Positions 35,336 through 44,720 are shown, numbered from the stretch's first letter. The stretch: DNA of 64,000 nt from Alloprevotella sp. (GCA_017476545.1 JAFUZP010000002.1:78322-142321); one strand, 5' to 3'. Numbers and translations: made by a program. Notes: a model not told the origin generated them from the sequence alone.

Positions 35336-36172
35336 ATGACAGTCCTTTCCTTTACGCTCATCCTGCTTCTGGGCGCGTACTGCGCCGGACTGCTCGGCTC
35401 GCTGACGGGGCTGGGCGGCGGAGTGGTCGTCATACCCCTGCTGACCCTGCTCTTCGGCGTGGACTTCCACTATGCCGTGGGAGCCGCGCTCGTTTCTTCC
35501 ATCGCGACGAGTAGCGGGTCGGGGAGTGCATACGTAAGGGAAGGTATCACGAACGTCAGGCTCGGCATGTTCTTGGAGATAGCGACGACTATCGGCGCGG
35601 TGACGGGGGCTTTCGTTGCCGTCTGGCTCAACAGTTCCGTCATCGCCGTGCTTTTCGGCCTCGTCCTGCTGCTGACCGCCGCGATGCAGCAGCGCAGGAA
35701 GTCCGACCACGACGGCGTGGTGGGCAGTGAGACGGCACGCCGTCTCCGCCTCTTCGGGACGTGGCCGCAGCGGGACGGCACGCTGAAACCCTACGAGTTG
35801 CGTAACGTTGGCGGGGGCTTCGGCGTGATGTATGTGGCGGGCATCCTGAGCGGCATCCTCGGGATCGGGAGCGGTGTCCTCAAGGTCATCGCGATGGACG
35901 GCCTGATGAAGGTGCCCTTCAAGGTGAGTACGACGACGAGCAACTTTATGATGGGCGTGACGGCCTGCGCCTCTGCCGTGGTCTATGTGCAGCGCGGAAA
36001 CATCGAACCCGGCATCGCCTGCCCCGTGCTCATCGGCGTGCTCTTCGGCGCGCTGACGGGAGCGCGGTTGCTGAAGCGGCTCGACGTGCGTCTGCTGCGG
36101 CAGGTGTTCTGCGTGGTCATCGTACTCGTGGCGATTAACATGATATATAATGGCATTAAAGGTAACTTCTGA
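35336..36172 (+). CDS. TauE/SafE-family sulfite exporter-like membrane protein
   Basis: A 278-residue inner-membrane protein with about eight hydrophobic segments in two related halves. Family repeats are visible: GSLTGLGGGVVVIPLLTLLF near the N-terminus and SGILGIGSGVLKVIAMDGLM in the second half. Known members export sulfite, sulfoacetate or other small organosulfur anions. It overlaps the DUF1634 gene by 23 bp, a pairing I recall as common, so the two probably form one transport unit. The start is chosen at MTVLSFTLILLLG; the longer frame from 35252 runs through the gpmI terminator. Confidence 0.9.
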   Translation: MTVLSFTLILLLGAYCAGLLGSLTGLGGGVVVIPLLTLLFGVDFHYAVGAALVSSIATSSGSGSAYVREGITNVRLGMFLEIATTIGAVTGAFVAVWLNSSVIAVLFGLVLLLTAAMQQRRKSDHDGVVGSETARRLRLFGTWPQRDGTLKPYELRNVGGGFGVMYVAGILSGILGIGSGVLKVIAMDGLMKVPFKVSTTTSNFMMGVTACASAVVYVQRGNIEPGIACPVLIGVLFGALTGARLLKRLDVRLLRQVFCVVIVLVAINMIYNGIKGNF

Positions 36173-36542
36173 CCCGATGCAGCTGCGCATCGCCCGCACG
36201 CTCCGCTGGGGCGTGGGCATCGCCTGCGCCCTTGCCGCCGTGGGCGGGTGCATCTACCTCGTGCAGCACGGGGCGGAACCGATGAAGGACTACAGCCACT
36301 TCTCCTACGGCGCACTGCCTGAGGGTTTTGAGAACTATACTACCCTGCGCGGCATCCTGCGCGGCGTGTCCGGCTTTACCGCCTACGGCTGGATACAGCT
36401 CGGCGTTCTGGCCCTGCTGCTCACGCCCGTCCTGCGCGTTCTGCTCTCCCTTGTCGATTTCCTCCGCCAGCGCGACTGGCTCTATGCGGCTATCACCGCT
36501 GCCGTCCTTGCCGTCATTATCCTGAATTCCGTCGCTCCGTAG
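36150..36542 (+). CDS. DUF1634 family membrane protein
   Basis: A 130-residue protein with three membrane segments: GVGIACALAAVGGCIYLV, WIQLGVLALLLTPVLRVLLS and YAAITAAVLAVIILNS. The order and the short FSYGALPEGFENYTTLRGIL loop fit DUF1634, which is found beside TauE transporters and may be their partner subunit. It overlaps TauE by 23 bp, implying coupled translation. Met10 at 36177 is an alternative start just after the TauE stop. Its exact role is not known. Confidence 0.82.
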   Translation: MALKVTSDPMQLRIARTLRWGVGIACALAAVGGCIYLVQHGAEPMKDYSHFSYGALPEGFENYTTLRGILRGVSGFTAYGWIQLGVLALLLTPVLRVLLSLVDFLRQRDWLYAAITAAVLAVIILNSVAP

Positions 36543-36615
36543 GTACTGCCTCCGCCTTCCCCCCTTTCCTACCGCGCTGTAACTTGGATTTTGACTTGGT
36601 GCCAGCGGCTGTCCC

Positions 36616-36680
36616 GTGCGCTTGGGATTTTTTCCAGGCGCACGGGATTTTTCTCCCAAGCGAATGGGAAAATTTTCCCA
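36616..36680. repeat. Phased palindrome array of another sequence type
   Basis: Three palindromes of the TGGGA-N-TCCCA kind: TGGGATTTTTTCCA, GGGATTTTTCTCCC and GGGAAAATTTTCCC, with centres at 36629.5, 36650.5 and 36672.5 (spacing 21 and 22 bp). They are separated by GCGC-rich spacers. The array lies between convergent genes. The remaining intergenic DNA (36681-36814) has no gene. Confidence 0.75.
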
Positions 36681-36814
36681 CGCGCCTGGAGCAATCCGAA
36701 ACGTACGTATCATTGTGTTTGGAGTCCCGCTCGGCTGGTGCCGTAGTGGCAGCGCTTTCGGCTTATCCCGTGGGCTAGTTCGTGTAATGCCGGTCTATGG
36801 GTTTGTTTGCGGGG

Positions 36815-36855
36815 AAGAAAAAGATAGGCCGGCACCCTTGGGAGTGCCGGCCTAT
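36815..36855 (-). terminator. Terminator of SusC/SusD/lipoprotein operon
   Basis: On the minus strand ATAGGCCGGCAC pairs with GTGCCGGCCTAT, followed by CTTTTTCTTC. Confidence 0.8.
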
Positions 36856-36878
36856 GCCTATAGTGGTTGCGCTACCGC

Positions 36879-38156
36879 TCAGAAGAGTCTGGGCAGAGGA
36901 GCATCCTTCTTCTTGAGGATGAGGTTAGGGGCTACCGTCTTACCGCCCTTTGCGCGGGTACGGAATAGGCGCTTGCGCACTGCCCCCTCTTCCGGAGCGT
37001 CACCCGTCACCTCAAAGGTCTCGTCGCCGAGGTCAAAGTAACCGAGTTCAATGAAGTAGATAACATTGAAGTGGAACGTTGCGGTGTTTGCATCGTAGTA
37101 GCAGGGGTAGTTCGCATAGGAGTAGCGCGAATTCCAGGACGGAATATCGGATACGTAAACCGGGTAGTCCACTCCTTCGTGGGTGTAGGTTTCTCCTACT
37201 TCCTGCATGGGTACGGTAATGGCGTTGTCCACCATGTTCCATGCGAAGCGGAAGGTCACGTCTGCGCCCCAGTGTTCTATCTGGAATACGGAGGCCTCCG
37301 GGTCGTCAATGCTTACGGGAACAAGACGCAGGTCGGGATCCGGTCCGCTGAACCATGCACCGCAGTAGGTGTAGTCACCGATAAGCGGATGGTCGAACGT
37401 GTACTCGGGAACAACGGCCTCGCTGGTAATCGGGTCTAGTACGACCTCTTGGCCGCCTACTTTACCCACCAGTTGGTACTCGCTGTTGAAGTAGAGCTCA
37501 ACAGACTCCCCTTCGTGCTCAGAACCTTCGGCTGCGGTGACGATGACGGTATTGCCGTTTTGCGTGTAGATGACATCGTCTGCGTCGGAGTCCATATCAA
37601 AGAGCGCGATACCCTTACCGACACCATCCGCGTCAAGCGGGTAGAGCCAGCATACGAAGTAGGCATCTGCGTCCTCTTCGGACTGCCACATGCCGACAAC
37701 GGTCTGCTCCGTGGCGGGTTTGAATACCATCGTATTCGTCTTACCGCTGGCGATGATTTGCGCTGTCAGCCGCTGTTGGTCGCGCTGGTAGGCTAGGTAA
37801 ACCGTTGCGGGGGCGTCATCGCCATAAGCGGAAACTTCAGCCGTAGCCGTATATACGCCTGCGCTATCGTCGTAGGCGATGGCATCGGAGATAAGCAGCG
37901 TCTGCACGAGGCCGCTGTCGCGGCTTTCGGGCTTGCCAGTGCGGATGACGTAGAGGATGGTGTCGCCTGCAGCCGACTTCGTGATGACGGCGTTGTACTC
38001 GTAGTTGCCAGGAGTGTATTCCGTCTTGAAGGTGCCGAGGGACAGTTCCGCCGGGTAGGAGATGTGCTCCGGGTCGAAGCGGGAATCGTCCAGGCAGGAA
38101 CTCAGGCCGAGGCCGGCCATGAGTGCCAGTACGGTGAACTTGATATACTGTTTCAT
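36879..38156 (-). CDS. Operon lipoprotein, third gene after SusC/SusD
   Basis: A 425-residue protein with lipoprotein signal MKQYIKFTVLALMAGLGLSS and lipidated cysteine in SSCLDD. The body is acidic and beta-rich with no enzyme motif (for example YCGAWFSGPDPDLRLVPVSI). It starts 25 bp after the SusD-like stop, so it is the third gene of the operon, where surface glycan-binding or accessory lipoproteins are usual. No glycoside hydrolase or carbohydrate-binding motif is recognised, so the ligand remains unknown. The C-terminus is unusually basic (KRLFRTRAKGGKTVAPNLIL then KKKDAPLPRLF). The start at 38156 is set by the signal peptide. Confidence 0.78.
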   Translation of the reverse strand: MKQYIKFTVLALMAGLGLSSCLDDSRFDPEHISYPAELSLGTFKTEYTPGNYEYNAVITKSAAGDTILYVIRTGKPESRDSGLVQTLLISDAIAYDDSAGVYTATAEVSAYGDDAPATVYLAYQRDQQRLTAQIIASGKTNTMVFKPATEQTVVGMWQSEEDADAYFVCWLYPLDADGVGKGIALFDMDSDADDVIYTQNGNTVIVTAAEGSEHEGESVELYFNSEYQLVGKVGGQEVVLDPITSEAVVPEYTFDHPLIGDYTYCGAWFSGPDPDLRLVPVSIDDPEASVFQIEHWGADVTFRFAWNMVDNAITVPMQEVGETYTHEGVDYPVYVSDIPSWNSRYSYANYPCYYDANTATFHFNVIYFIELGYFDLGDETFEVTGDAPEEGAVRKRLFRTRAKGGKTVAPNLILKKKDAPLPRLF

Positions 38157-38181
38157 ATTCTTGCGTATTAAGTGATACACG

Positions 38182-39696
38182 TTAGTTGCCCCAGTTGGGT
38201 ACGAGGTTCGGGTTGGCAAGCAGGTCTTGCGAGGGGATTTCCCAGATGAAGCGCTGGTCGTCCGCGCTGACGCTAAGGTTGATGTTGCGCTCGGGGTCAG
38301 ACTGAACGATGATATTGCCGGCCTGCATCCGTCCGTCGCGCGTAAATCCTTGGTGCCAACGCTTCAGGCAGTCAAGGCGCTGTCCCTCGCCGATGAACTC
38401 GCGGAACCATTCATCCTGGATGTCGCTGAAGAGGCGGTCGCCGATACTGGTGGCTGCCTCAAGACCGCGTGCGGTGCGCAGCCCGCTGAGGTACTTCTGG
38501 GCGTTGACCACATCGTTCAGACGGTAAGCGGCCTCGGCGGCGATGAGGTACATCTCCGCGATGCGGAAGGGCTTGGCTGCTTGGTAGTAGGTGTGGTCAG
38601 GGTCGTTAGAGGACGAGAGCAAGTCCGGATTGCCCGGGAACTTATTGAGCAAGTATATGCCGGTTGCGGACTCACTCATCTGCTTCACTTTCTCAACCTG
38701 CTCAAAGAAGGCCGCGCGACGGATGTCGTTGGCGGCAAACGCGTCTATCGTTCCCTGTGAGGGCAGGAAGTAGGGAGAGTAGGCCTCCTCGGTAGTGCTC
38801 CAGGAATGGTAGGTACCGTAGTTCATAACGCCCTCTGAGTTGCTTGCGAAGAATACGTAGATGAACTCGGGACCGAAGTCCGTGCGGAACTGCTCGAAGA
38901 GGTTCGCGGCGGTGGTGGCCAGTTCGTAGTTGCTGTCCTCAATGAGGCTGTTGGCCAACTGGATGGCCTCGGTATAGTTCTCCATGTAGAGGTCTATACG
39001 GGCTTCAAGGGCATCGAGTACGCGCCCATGGACTCCGTTCAGGAAGTAGCTGTCATCGTTCACGGAAGTTGTGGGGTCAGTCCGCTGGATGAGGCTGCGG
39101 CTCATGGCGATGTCGTCCTTGATAAACTTGAACGTCGCGGCGAGGCTGGCGCGCGCGGGCTTTTCGTTGATGTCCATGGCCGTCACGAGGGGCAGGCCAA
39201 GCTGCTGGTCGGCGCGTGCGGGGTCGTAGTCTTCGCAGTAGCGCGTCACGAGGTTGGCGTAGGCATAGGCGCGGAGGAAGTAGGCCTCGGCCTTGTACTG
39301 GCTCATTGCCGTCTCTTCGGCTTTCGTCTCGGCTTCAATTTGCTCACAGTTGTTGATAAAGTTGTTCGCCTGGCCGATAGCAGCGTACATATTTGACCAC
39401 AGACCGCCGTTCTCGCTGGAGGTAAACGACCAGTTATAGGTCAGTCCGCCGTTGTTACCATAGCCTAGTCCCGGCTGGTAGTAGTCGGCCTGCAGGTCCA
39501 TCGTGTACCAGCCGTAACAGGAGATGCTGCGGGTGTAGGCTCGGATACCGATGTTGAAGCGGCGGGCGTCAGCGATGGACCGCCACGACTCTTCATTCGG
39601 TATGCTCGTAGTGGGGTACTGGTCGAACTCGCAGGCAGTGAGTGCCGGAAGGGCGAGCACTGCGAGCAGGGCTGCTTTGATGATATTCTGTTTCAT
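38182..39696 (-). CDS. SusD/RagB-family nutrient-binding lipoprotein
   Basis: A 504-residue surface lipoprotein; the start at 39696 gives MKQNIIKAALLAVLALPALT with the lipobox cysteine in TAC. The N-terminal TPR-like helices include YMENYTEAIQLANSLIE, and the C-terminal conserved part AAKPFRIAEMYLIAAEAAYR and EWFREFIGEGQRLDCLKRWH is typical of RagB/SusD. In known systems it caps the SusC barrel and delivers ligand. It follows SusC by 18 bp and precedes another lipoprotein. Without neighbouring hydrolases, the substrate (glycan or peptide) cannot be guessed. Confidence 0.93.
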   Translation of the reverse strand: MKQNIIKAALLAVLALPALTACEFDQYPTTSIPNEESWRSIADARRFNIGIRAYTRSISCYGWYTMDLQADYYQPGLGYGNNGGLTYNWSFTSSENGGLWSNMYAAIGQANNFINNCEQIEAETKAEETAMSQYKAEAYFLRAYAYANLVTRYCEDYDPARADQQLGLPLVTAMDINEKPARASLAATFKFIKDDIAMSRSLIQRTDPTTSVNDDSYFLNGVHGRVLDALEARIDLYMENYTEAIQLANSLIEDSNYELATTAANLFEQFRTDFGPEFIYVFFASNSEGVMNYGTYHSWSTTEEAYSPYFLPSQGTIDAFAANDIRRAAFFEQVEKVKQMSESATGIYLLNKFPGNPDLLSSSNDPDHTYYQAAKPFRIAEMYLIAAEAAYRLNDVVNAQKYLSGLRTARGLEAATSIGDRLFSDIQDEWFREFIGEGQRLDCLKRWHQGFTRDGRMQAGNIIVQSDPERNINLSVSADDQRFIWEIPSQDLLANPNLVPNWGN

Positions 39697-39714
39697 AGTG
39701 CTGTGTCGTTTCAT

Positions 39715-42696
39715 TTAGAAGGTCAGTTCGATGCCCAAGGTGAACTCACGCGTGTTGGGGAAGTGACCTTTGGTCACGTTACTGTCGGTTTCGGGGTCTG
39801 CACCCTTCCACTTCGTGATGGTGAGCAGGTTACGTGCTGCCGCAGTGAAGCGGACGTTGCGGATAAATCCCGTGGCGTCCATCCACTTGCCCGGCAGGTC
39901 ATAAGAGAGGGAGAGGTTCTTCATGCGGCAGAAGGACGCGTTGTGAAGAAGGCTCGTGTCAAATTGGTTCGTGTAACCGAAGCGCGGGATGTTCGTGATG
40001 TCGCCGGGCTGCTTCCATTGGTTGAGCAGGGCGCGGTCTTGGTTATAGCCGGATGTGCCGGCACCGCCACCTCCCATGGTGAAGTATTCTACGTTATCCT
40101 GCATCCACTTGCCGAGTACGAAGGCGAAGTCGGCGTTCAGCGTCAGGCCTTTCCATGCGGCATTGATGCCGAAGCCGCCCGTGACGGGAGCCCATAGTTT
40201 CTTACCGGTATCTACCTGAAGGGATGTTTCGTCGTAGGTCTCGGTTGTTTCGTTGGTCAGCTTGCCGTTCTCATCGGGCACGTACCACATCGGATTACCG
40301 TTCTCGGGGTTCACCCCGGCGCGGGCGGCCATGTAGTAGTTCACGGAGCGGCCCACGAAGTAAGCGTAGCCCGTGTTCTGCACTACCCACTTGTCGCGGC
40401 CCTGGAACAGTTCGGTAATCTTATTCGCGTTGTAGGATATGTTTCCGTAAACGTTCACGTTCAGGCCGTGCCAGTTACGTACAGCATCCACGTCGAATTG
40501 CAGCTCAACACCTTGGTTTATCATGCTGGCAACGTTGAGCGGTTGCGAGGAGAAACCAGTCGTGTAGGGGACGGGAACGGCCATCAGCATGTCCTTCGTC
40601 TTGCGGTGGTAGTAGGTCAGTTCGACGTTGGCGCGGCCATAGATGCGGGCGCTCAGGCCGATGTTCTTCTGAATCTGTGTCTCCCAGCCGAGGTCCTCGT
40701 TGGCGGGCGTGCTGAGGTATAGACCATCAGTGCCGGCATAGCTGGCGATACCCGTCAGGCCCAGTGAGCTGTAGGAGCCGATACCGCTGGAGTTACCCGT
40801 CGATCCGACGCTGAGTTTCACTTTCAGGTCGTCCAGCCACCATACGGGCTTCATGAATTCTTCCATCTTGGCATCCCACATGATACCGCCCGAGGCGAAG
40901 GTCGCGCTGCGGTTGTTCTTACCGAACTTGGAACTGCGGTCGTTACGGACGGTCACGTTAGCGAAGTATTTGTTACGGAAGCCGTAGTCGGCGCGACCGA
41001 AGAAGGAGAGGAACTCCACCTTGACATGTCCGCTCCTGTCAATTGAGGGCAGTGCATCCGCATTGATGTCTGCGAGGCCGAGCTCCATGAGGCGGTCGTC
41101 CGTATAGTTGATTTGCTGCACGCCGAAAGCGAAGCTCGTCTGCTTGATGCCTTCCTGGCCGAGCAGGAAGGTCAAGTCATGGTCTTCCTTAATCTTGAAC
41201 TTGTACTCGGCGGTGTTGGTGATAGTCCAGTGCTCACCGCGTCCAAAAGATTCGTACACCCAGCCGGCGTGGTCGTTGGAAGCCCATGGCCTGCTCGGGT
41301 AGGACTTCTGCGTATCGCGCGTGTCGCTGAGGTCGGCACCGAGCTGCGAGCGGAGGGTAAGTCCCTTCAGCGGGGTGAGCTCAATAAACGCGCTCCCCGT
41401 CAGACGGGCTTCACCGATGTTGCGCGGGTTGTACCTGTTCATCGTCTCCAGCGTATATGCTCCCATCGGCTCGAAGTAGTCCAGTTTGTTGCCCTTCTCG
41501 TCGTACGGTTGGTAGTAAGGCTGCATCATGAGGCTACCGAACACGGGGTTGTTCCAAATATAGATGTCGGTCGCACCGCTCGCATAGGTATCTACGTTGC
41601 GCTCATCGTAGTTCAAACCGAGGTTAAGGCCATACTTGAACCAGTCAAGCGCCTGCGATTCCACATTCGTACGTACCGTGTAACGCTTGAAGCGGGAATA
41701 GGGCGTGAGACCGTCCTTCTTGAACATGGAGGCCGAGGTGTAATAGACCGTGCGGTCGCTACCGCCCTGTACACTGAATGTCGTATTGTATATGGGGGCA
41801 CTGTCCTTGTAGAAATATTTCATCCAGTCCGTGTTGTAGCCCTCTTTCTTGTATTGTGCGTACTGTGCGCCGGTGATGACGCCGTTCAGCAGCTGGTAGT
41901 CAAGCAGCTCGTTGGCGTTCATCGGATTGCCCGTGCGGCGGGCGAGCTGTGTCCATCCGATGCTCTGACCGACTTTTATGATGGCTTTTTCGTTGCGGCG
42001 ACCTTTCTTTGTCGTGATGTAAATGACACCATTGGCGGCGCGGGCACCATAGATGGAAGTGGCGGACGCGTCGCGAAGGACGGTGAAGCTCTCAATGTCG
42101 TTCTGGTTCATCATGTAGAAAACGGAGGAACTTACCGGGGAACCGTCAATCACATACAGCGGTTCGTTCGCACCATCCACGATAGAGCCGGTACCACGTA
42201 CTGTGGCGGAAGTCCATCCAACCTGTCCCACGTCACCGGAACTGGACAGAATCTGCACACCGGCCACTTTTCCCTGCAAAGCGTCCAGGGCGGTTGTGAC
42301 GGGCTTATTCTCGATTTTCTCCGAGCCGACACGTGTCACCGTTCCGACTATCGTGCCGACTTTCTTTGCCGTACCATAGGCGAGGACGACCGCTTCGCCG
42401 AGATCCGTGTCCTGTTCCTTGAGGACAACGTTCACCGTGGCGGCAATGCCTACCTGCTGCGTCTCGTAGCCGAGGTGGGAAACGGTGAGTTTCTTGGCAT
42501 CGTTGGGCACGGCGGTGAATGTAAAGTTACCGTTCGCATCGGTGTAGGTAACGGTCTTTGTGCCGTCAATGCGCACCGCCGCACTCGTGAGCGGGTGGCC
42601 GTTCGCATCGACGATGCGTCCCGTTACGCGCTTCTGCGCTGTCATTGTGCCTACCGCAAGCAGGCACGCCAACAAAAGCACTAACTTTCTTTTCAT
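39715..42696 (-). CDS. SusC/RagA-family TonB-linked outer-membrane transporter
   Basis: A 993-residue protein with signal peptide MKRKLVLLLACLLAVGTMTA. A carboxypeptidase-like domain follows (GRIVDANGHPLTSAAVRIDG), then the TonB-dependent plug (ALDALQGKVAGVQILSSSGD, PLYVIDGSPV, the SusC signature DASATSIYGARAANGVIYIT) and a 22-strand-type barrel ending in TLGIELTF-like residues with a terminal phenylalanine. It imports nutrients across the outer membrane with SusD. No FecR or sigma factor lies beside it, so control by an anti-sigma pair is not indicated. A -7 element TATCTTTG lies about 140 bp upstream. Confidence 0.96.
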   Translation of the reverse strand: MKRKLVLLLACLLAVGTMTAQKRVTGRIVDANGHPLTSAAVRIDGTKTVTYTDANGNFTFTAVPNDAKKLTVSHLGYETQQVGIAATVNVVLKEQDTDLGEAVVLAYGTAKKVGTIVGTVTRVGSEKIENKPVTTALDALQGKVAGVQILSSSGDVGQVGWTSATVRGTGSIVDGANEPLYVIDGSPVSSSVFYMMNQNDIESFTVLRDASATSIYGARAANGVIYITTKKGRRNEKAIIKVGQSIGWTQLARRTGNPMNANELLDYQLLNGVITGAQYAQYKKEGYNTDWMKYFYKDSAPIYNTTFSVQGGSDRTVYYTSASMFKKDGLTPYSRFKRYTVRTNVESQALDWFKYGLNLGLNYDERNVDTYASGATDIYIWNNPVFGSLMMQPYYQPYDEKGNKLDYFEPMGAYTLETMNRYNPRNIGEARLTGSAFIELTPLKGLTLRSQLGADLSDTRDTQKSYPSRPWASNDHAGWVYESFGRGEHWTITNTAEYKFKIKEDHDLTFLLGQEGIKQTSFAFGVQQINYTDDRLMELGLADINADALPSIDRSGHVKVEFLSFFGRADYGFRNKYFANVTVRNDRSSKFGKNNRSATFASGGIMWDAKMEEFMKPVWWLDDLKVKLSVGSTGNSSGIGSYSSLGLTGIASYAGTDGLYLSTPANEDLGWETQIQKNIGLSARIYGRANVELTYYHRKTKDMLMAVPVPYTTGFSSQPLNVASMINQGVELQFDVDAVRNWHGLNVNVYGNISYNANKITELFQGRDKWVVQNTGYAYFVGRSVNYYMAARAGVNPENGNPMWYVPDENGKLTNETTETYDETSLQVDTGKKLWAPVTGGFGINAAWKGLTLNADFAFVLGKWMQDNVEYFTMGGGGAGTSGYNQDRALLNQWKQPGDITNIPRFGYTNQFDTSLLHNASFCRMKNLSLSYDLPGKWMDATGFIRNVRFTAAARNLLTITKWKGADPETDSNVTKGHFPNTREFTLGIELTF

Positions 42697-42834
42697 AATA
42701 TAACCATTAAATTAAACATATTTATACGCTTAGTCGTAAGTCCCGTGTGGGGGATTCTTGTGTTTCCTGACGGGGGAAAACCTATTCCCCCCAGAAAGCA
42801 ATTTTTGCAAAGAAAGCGATTTTTCTTTGCCTGG

Positions 42835-42842
42835 CAAAGATA
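42835..42842 (-). promoter_or_regulatory. -7 element upstream of SusC-like gene
   Basis: TATCTTTG on the minus strand; the -33 region is A-rich without a clear TTTG. The long 5' UTR could hold regulation. Repeated (T)TTTGCAAAG/CTTTGCC stretches lie around it. The region 42850-43380 has no supported gene; a 123-codon frame there looks spurious. Confidence 0.45.
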
Positions 42843-43381
42843 TTTTTTAACTTTTTGCCCGCTTTTAACAATTCGGGCGGTGCGCGTTCACTTTTTGCTA
42901 CGCCGAGTGTAAAAAAGCGGCCAAAAGTTTTGCGTTTCTGTCGTTTTGCAAGCAAAAAGTCCGTTTTTGACGAGTTTTTTTTCGCGTGTTGTATGGTCGT
43001 CGGCCCCGATGGTTGAAAAAATGTCGGCGGGACGGTTGGTGGGAACGCGCTGTAAGTGCCCTTTGCCTGCCCTGTCGTAAGTAAGTTGGATTTCGTGACT
43101 TAAAACTGGGGCTGTACTTGGCCGTTAGGGCGGCGCACTGGCAGGAAGTCCTGGCTCTGGTAGGTGTAAGTCCTTTTGGGATGTGCCGACGGGAGTACTG
43201 CGCGAGGCGATGCGGCTTGGGGTGCAAGGCTGCCGTCCTCGCGCGCAGCACATAGCTACCCACGTGCAACGCGCCTCCTTTCCCTTTAATTCCTTTTGCC
43301 CTGTCGCCCCTTATATATAAATATATGTGTACTGACGGTTTCCCTGTCTCCTCGTATGCCGTATCCCCTCGTCCTCATATA

Positions 43382-43419
43382 GGAAAAGGGGCGCGTAGCG
43401 TTGGCTCGCGTCCCTTTCC
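43382..43419 (-). terminator. Terminator of tdh
   Basis: On the minus strand GGAAAGGGACGCG pairs with CGCGCCCCTTTTCC, followed by TATATG. Confidence 0.6.
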
Positions 43420-43468
43420 GTCGTGCGTGTCTTTTAGGGCGGGTAGTGTCCGCTTCCTCTCCGTGCGT

Positions 43469-44425
43469 TTATACGCCCAGTCGCTTGGCGAGTTTCTCAA
43501 GCATGTCCCGCGTCATGCTGTCTAGGTCGTACTTCGGGCTCCAGTCCCATTCTGCGCGTGCGCAGGTGTCGTCAATGCTGTTCGGCCAGCTGTCGGCGTT
43601 TGCCTGTTTCAGCGGGTCAACGTCGAAATCCATCTGGAACTCGGGCTTGTACTTGCGGATGGCCTCAAAAATTTGTGTCGGTTCAAAGCTCATTGCCGCG
43701 ATGTTAAAGCCGTTGTAGTGCTTCAGGCGGCTGTGGTCGGCCTCCATCAGTTGCACGCAGGCGTGCAGTGCGTCGGGCATATACATCATGTCCATGAATG
43801 TTCCCGCCGCGATGGGGCAGGTGAACTTCTCGCCGCGCACGGCACTGTAGTAGATGTCGCAGGCATAGTCCGTCGTGCCGCCGCCCGGTGGCGTTACGTA
43901 GGAGATGAGGCCGGGGAAGCGTACCGATCGCGTGTCCGTACCGTACTTGCGGTGGTAGTAGTCGGAAAGGAGTTCCGTCGTGACCTTTGACACGCCGTAG
44001 ATGGTGCGGGGGTGCTGGATGGTGTCCTGCGGTGTGCCGTCGGCCGGCGTTTCCGGGCCGAAAGACCCGATGCTGCTGGGCGTGAACACCATGCAGTTGT
44101 GCTGGCGGGCCACTTCAAGAACTTTCATCAGGCCGTCAATGCCGATGTGCCAGGCCAGCAGCGGCTTGTGCTCGGCCACAACGCTGAGCAGCGCGGCAAG
44201 GTTGTAGATGGCGTCAATGCCGTACTTCGTCACGATGCGCTCGATGGCTTCGCCGTCCGTCACGTCGCATACTTCTGCCGGACCGCTCTCCAGCAATTCG
44301 CCCTTGGGCTCTGCGCCGACAATATATCCGGCTACAACGTTCGCGTTGCCGTATATACTGCGCAGTTTCATGGTCAGTTCGGAGCCGATCTGCCCCGTTG
44401 CTCCGATAACGAGGATGTTCTTCAT
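43469..44425 (-). CDS. tdh: L-threonine 3-dehydrogenase, epimerase (SDR) type
   Basis: A 318-residue cytoplasmic NAD-dependent enzyme of the extended SDR family: nucleotide loop GATGQIGSEL, the catalytic YGVSK (Y-x3-K) and upstream SSIGSFGPETP serine. The PGLISYVTPPGGGTTDYACD stretch is typical of SDR-type threonine dehydrogenases, which convert threonine to 2-amino-3-ketobutyrate. The divergent neighbour at 44721 encodes the next enzyme, Kbl, which fixes the assignment against general NDP-sugar epimerases. Two AAAG-hairpin-GAACC elements lie directly upstream, mirrored in front of kbl. Confidence 0.92.
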   Translation of the reverse strand: MKNILVIGATGQIGSELTMKLRSIYGNANVVAGYIVGAEPKGELLESGPAEVCDVTDGEAIERIVTKYGIDAIYNLAALLSVVAEHKPLLAWHIGIDGLMKVLEVARQHNCMVFTPSSIGSFGPETPADGTPQDTIQHPRTIYGVSKVTTELLSDYYHRKYGTDTRSVRFPGLISYVTPPGGGTTDYACDIYYSAVRGEKFTCPIAAGTFMDMMYMPDALHACVQLMEADHSRLKHYNGFNIAAMSFEPTQIFEAIRKYKPEFQMDFDVDPLKQANADSWPNSIDDTCARAEWDWSPKYDLDSMTRDMLEKLAKRLGV

Positions 44426-44439
44426 TGTCGTTAGTCAAT

Positions 44440-44490
44440 GGTTCGGCGCCTCGCGCCTTTGGTTGATGGTTCGCGGGTGCCGCCCGCTTT
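44440..44490 (-). promoter_or_regulatory. Tandem AAAG-hairpin-GAACC elements before tdh
   Basis: Read on the minus strand, two units: AAAG, GCGGG-N5-CCCGC, GAACC, then AAAG, GCGC-N-GCGC core (GGCGC-GAG-GCGCC), GAACC. The second ends 14 nt before the tdh ATG. The same pair lies before kbl in the opposite direction. Confidence 0.6.
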
Positions 44491-44555
44491 GGTTTATGTT
44501 TATAGGTTTTGGTATGCAAAGGAATAGTTTTTTTTGAGAAAGACGCACGTTTGTG

Positions 44556-44586
44556 TTTGTTATTTTACAAAAAAAGTGTTCCTTTG
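44556..44586 (+). promoter_or_regulatory. Probable kbl promoter
   Basis: TTTG (44556-44559), a 19-bp spacer and TTCCTTTG (44579-44586), one base off the -7 consensus. The inverse complement TTCCTTTG also occurs on the minus strand at 44524-44517 for tdh. Confidence 0.5.
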
Positions 44587-44659
44587 CGGTAGGATAATCT
44601 TCCGGATGCCATGGCCTAGGCGGGACGCAAAGGCAGGAAGTGCCTACAAACTGATCATC

Positions 44660-44707
44660 AAAGCGCCACAGGCGCGAACCATAACCAAAGGCGCAGCGCG
44701 CCGAACC
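44660..44707 (+). promoter_or_regulatory. Tandem AAAG-hairpin-GAACC elements before kbl
   Basis: Units AAAG-CGCC-ACA-GGCG-CGAACC (44660-44680) and AAAG-GCGC-AGC-GCGCC-GAACC (44687-44707). The second ends 13 nt before the kbl ATG. Stem sequences differ from the tdh side while pairing and flanks are kept. Confidence 0.6.
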
Positions 44708-44720
44708 AACAACAAATACT

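Noticed and set aside
42898-43269. 123-codon minus-strand frame in the SusC upstream region
   Set aside because: Composition is Arg/His-rich and irregular, no promoter or start region precedes it, and no family pattern is seen.
43469-44425. UDP-glucose 4-epimerase call for the SDR enzyme
   Set aside because: The PGGGTTDYACD region and the divergent kbl neighbour fit the epimerase-type threonine dehydrogenase better.
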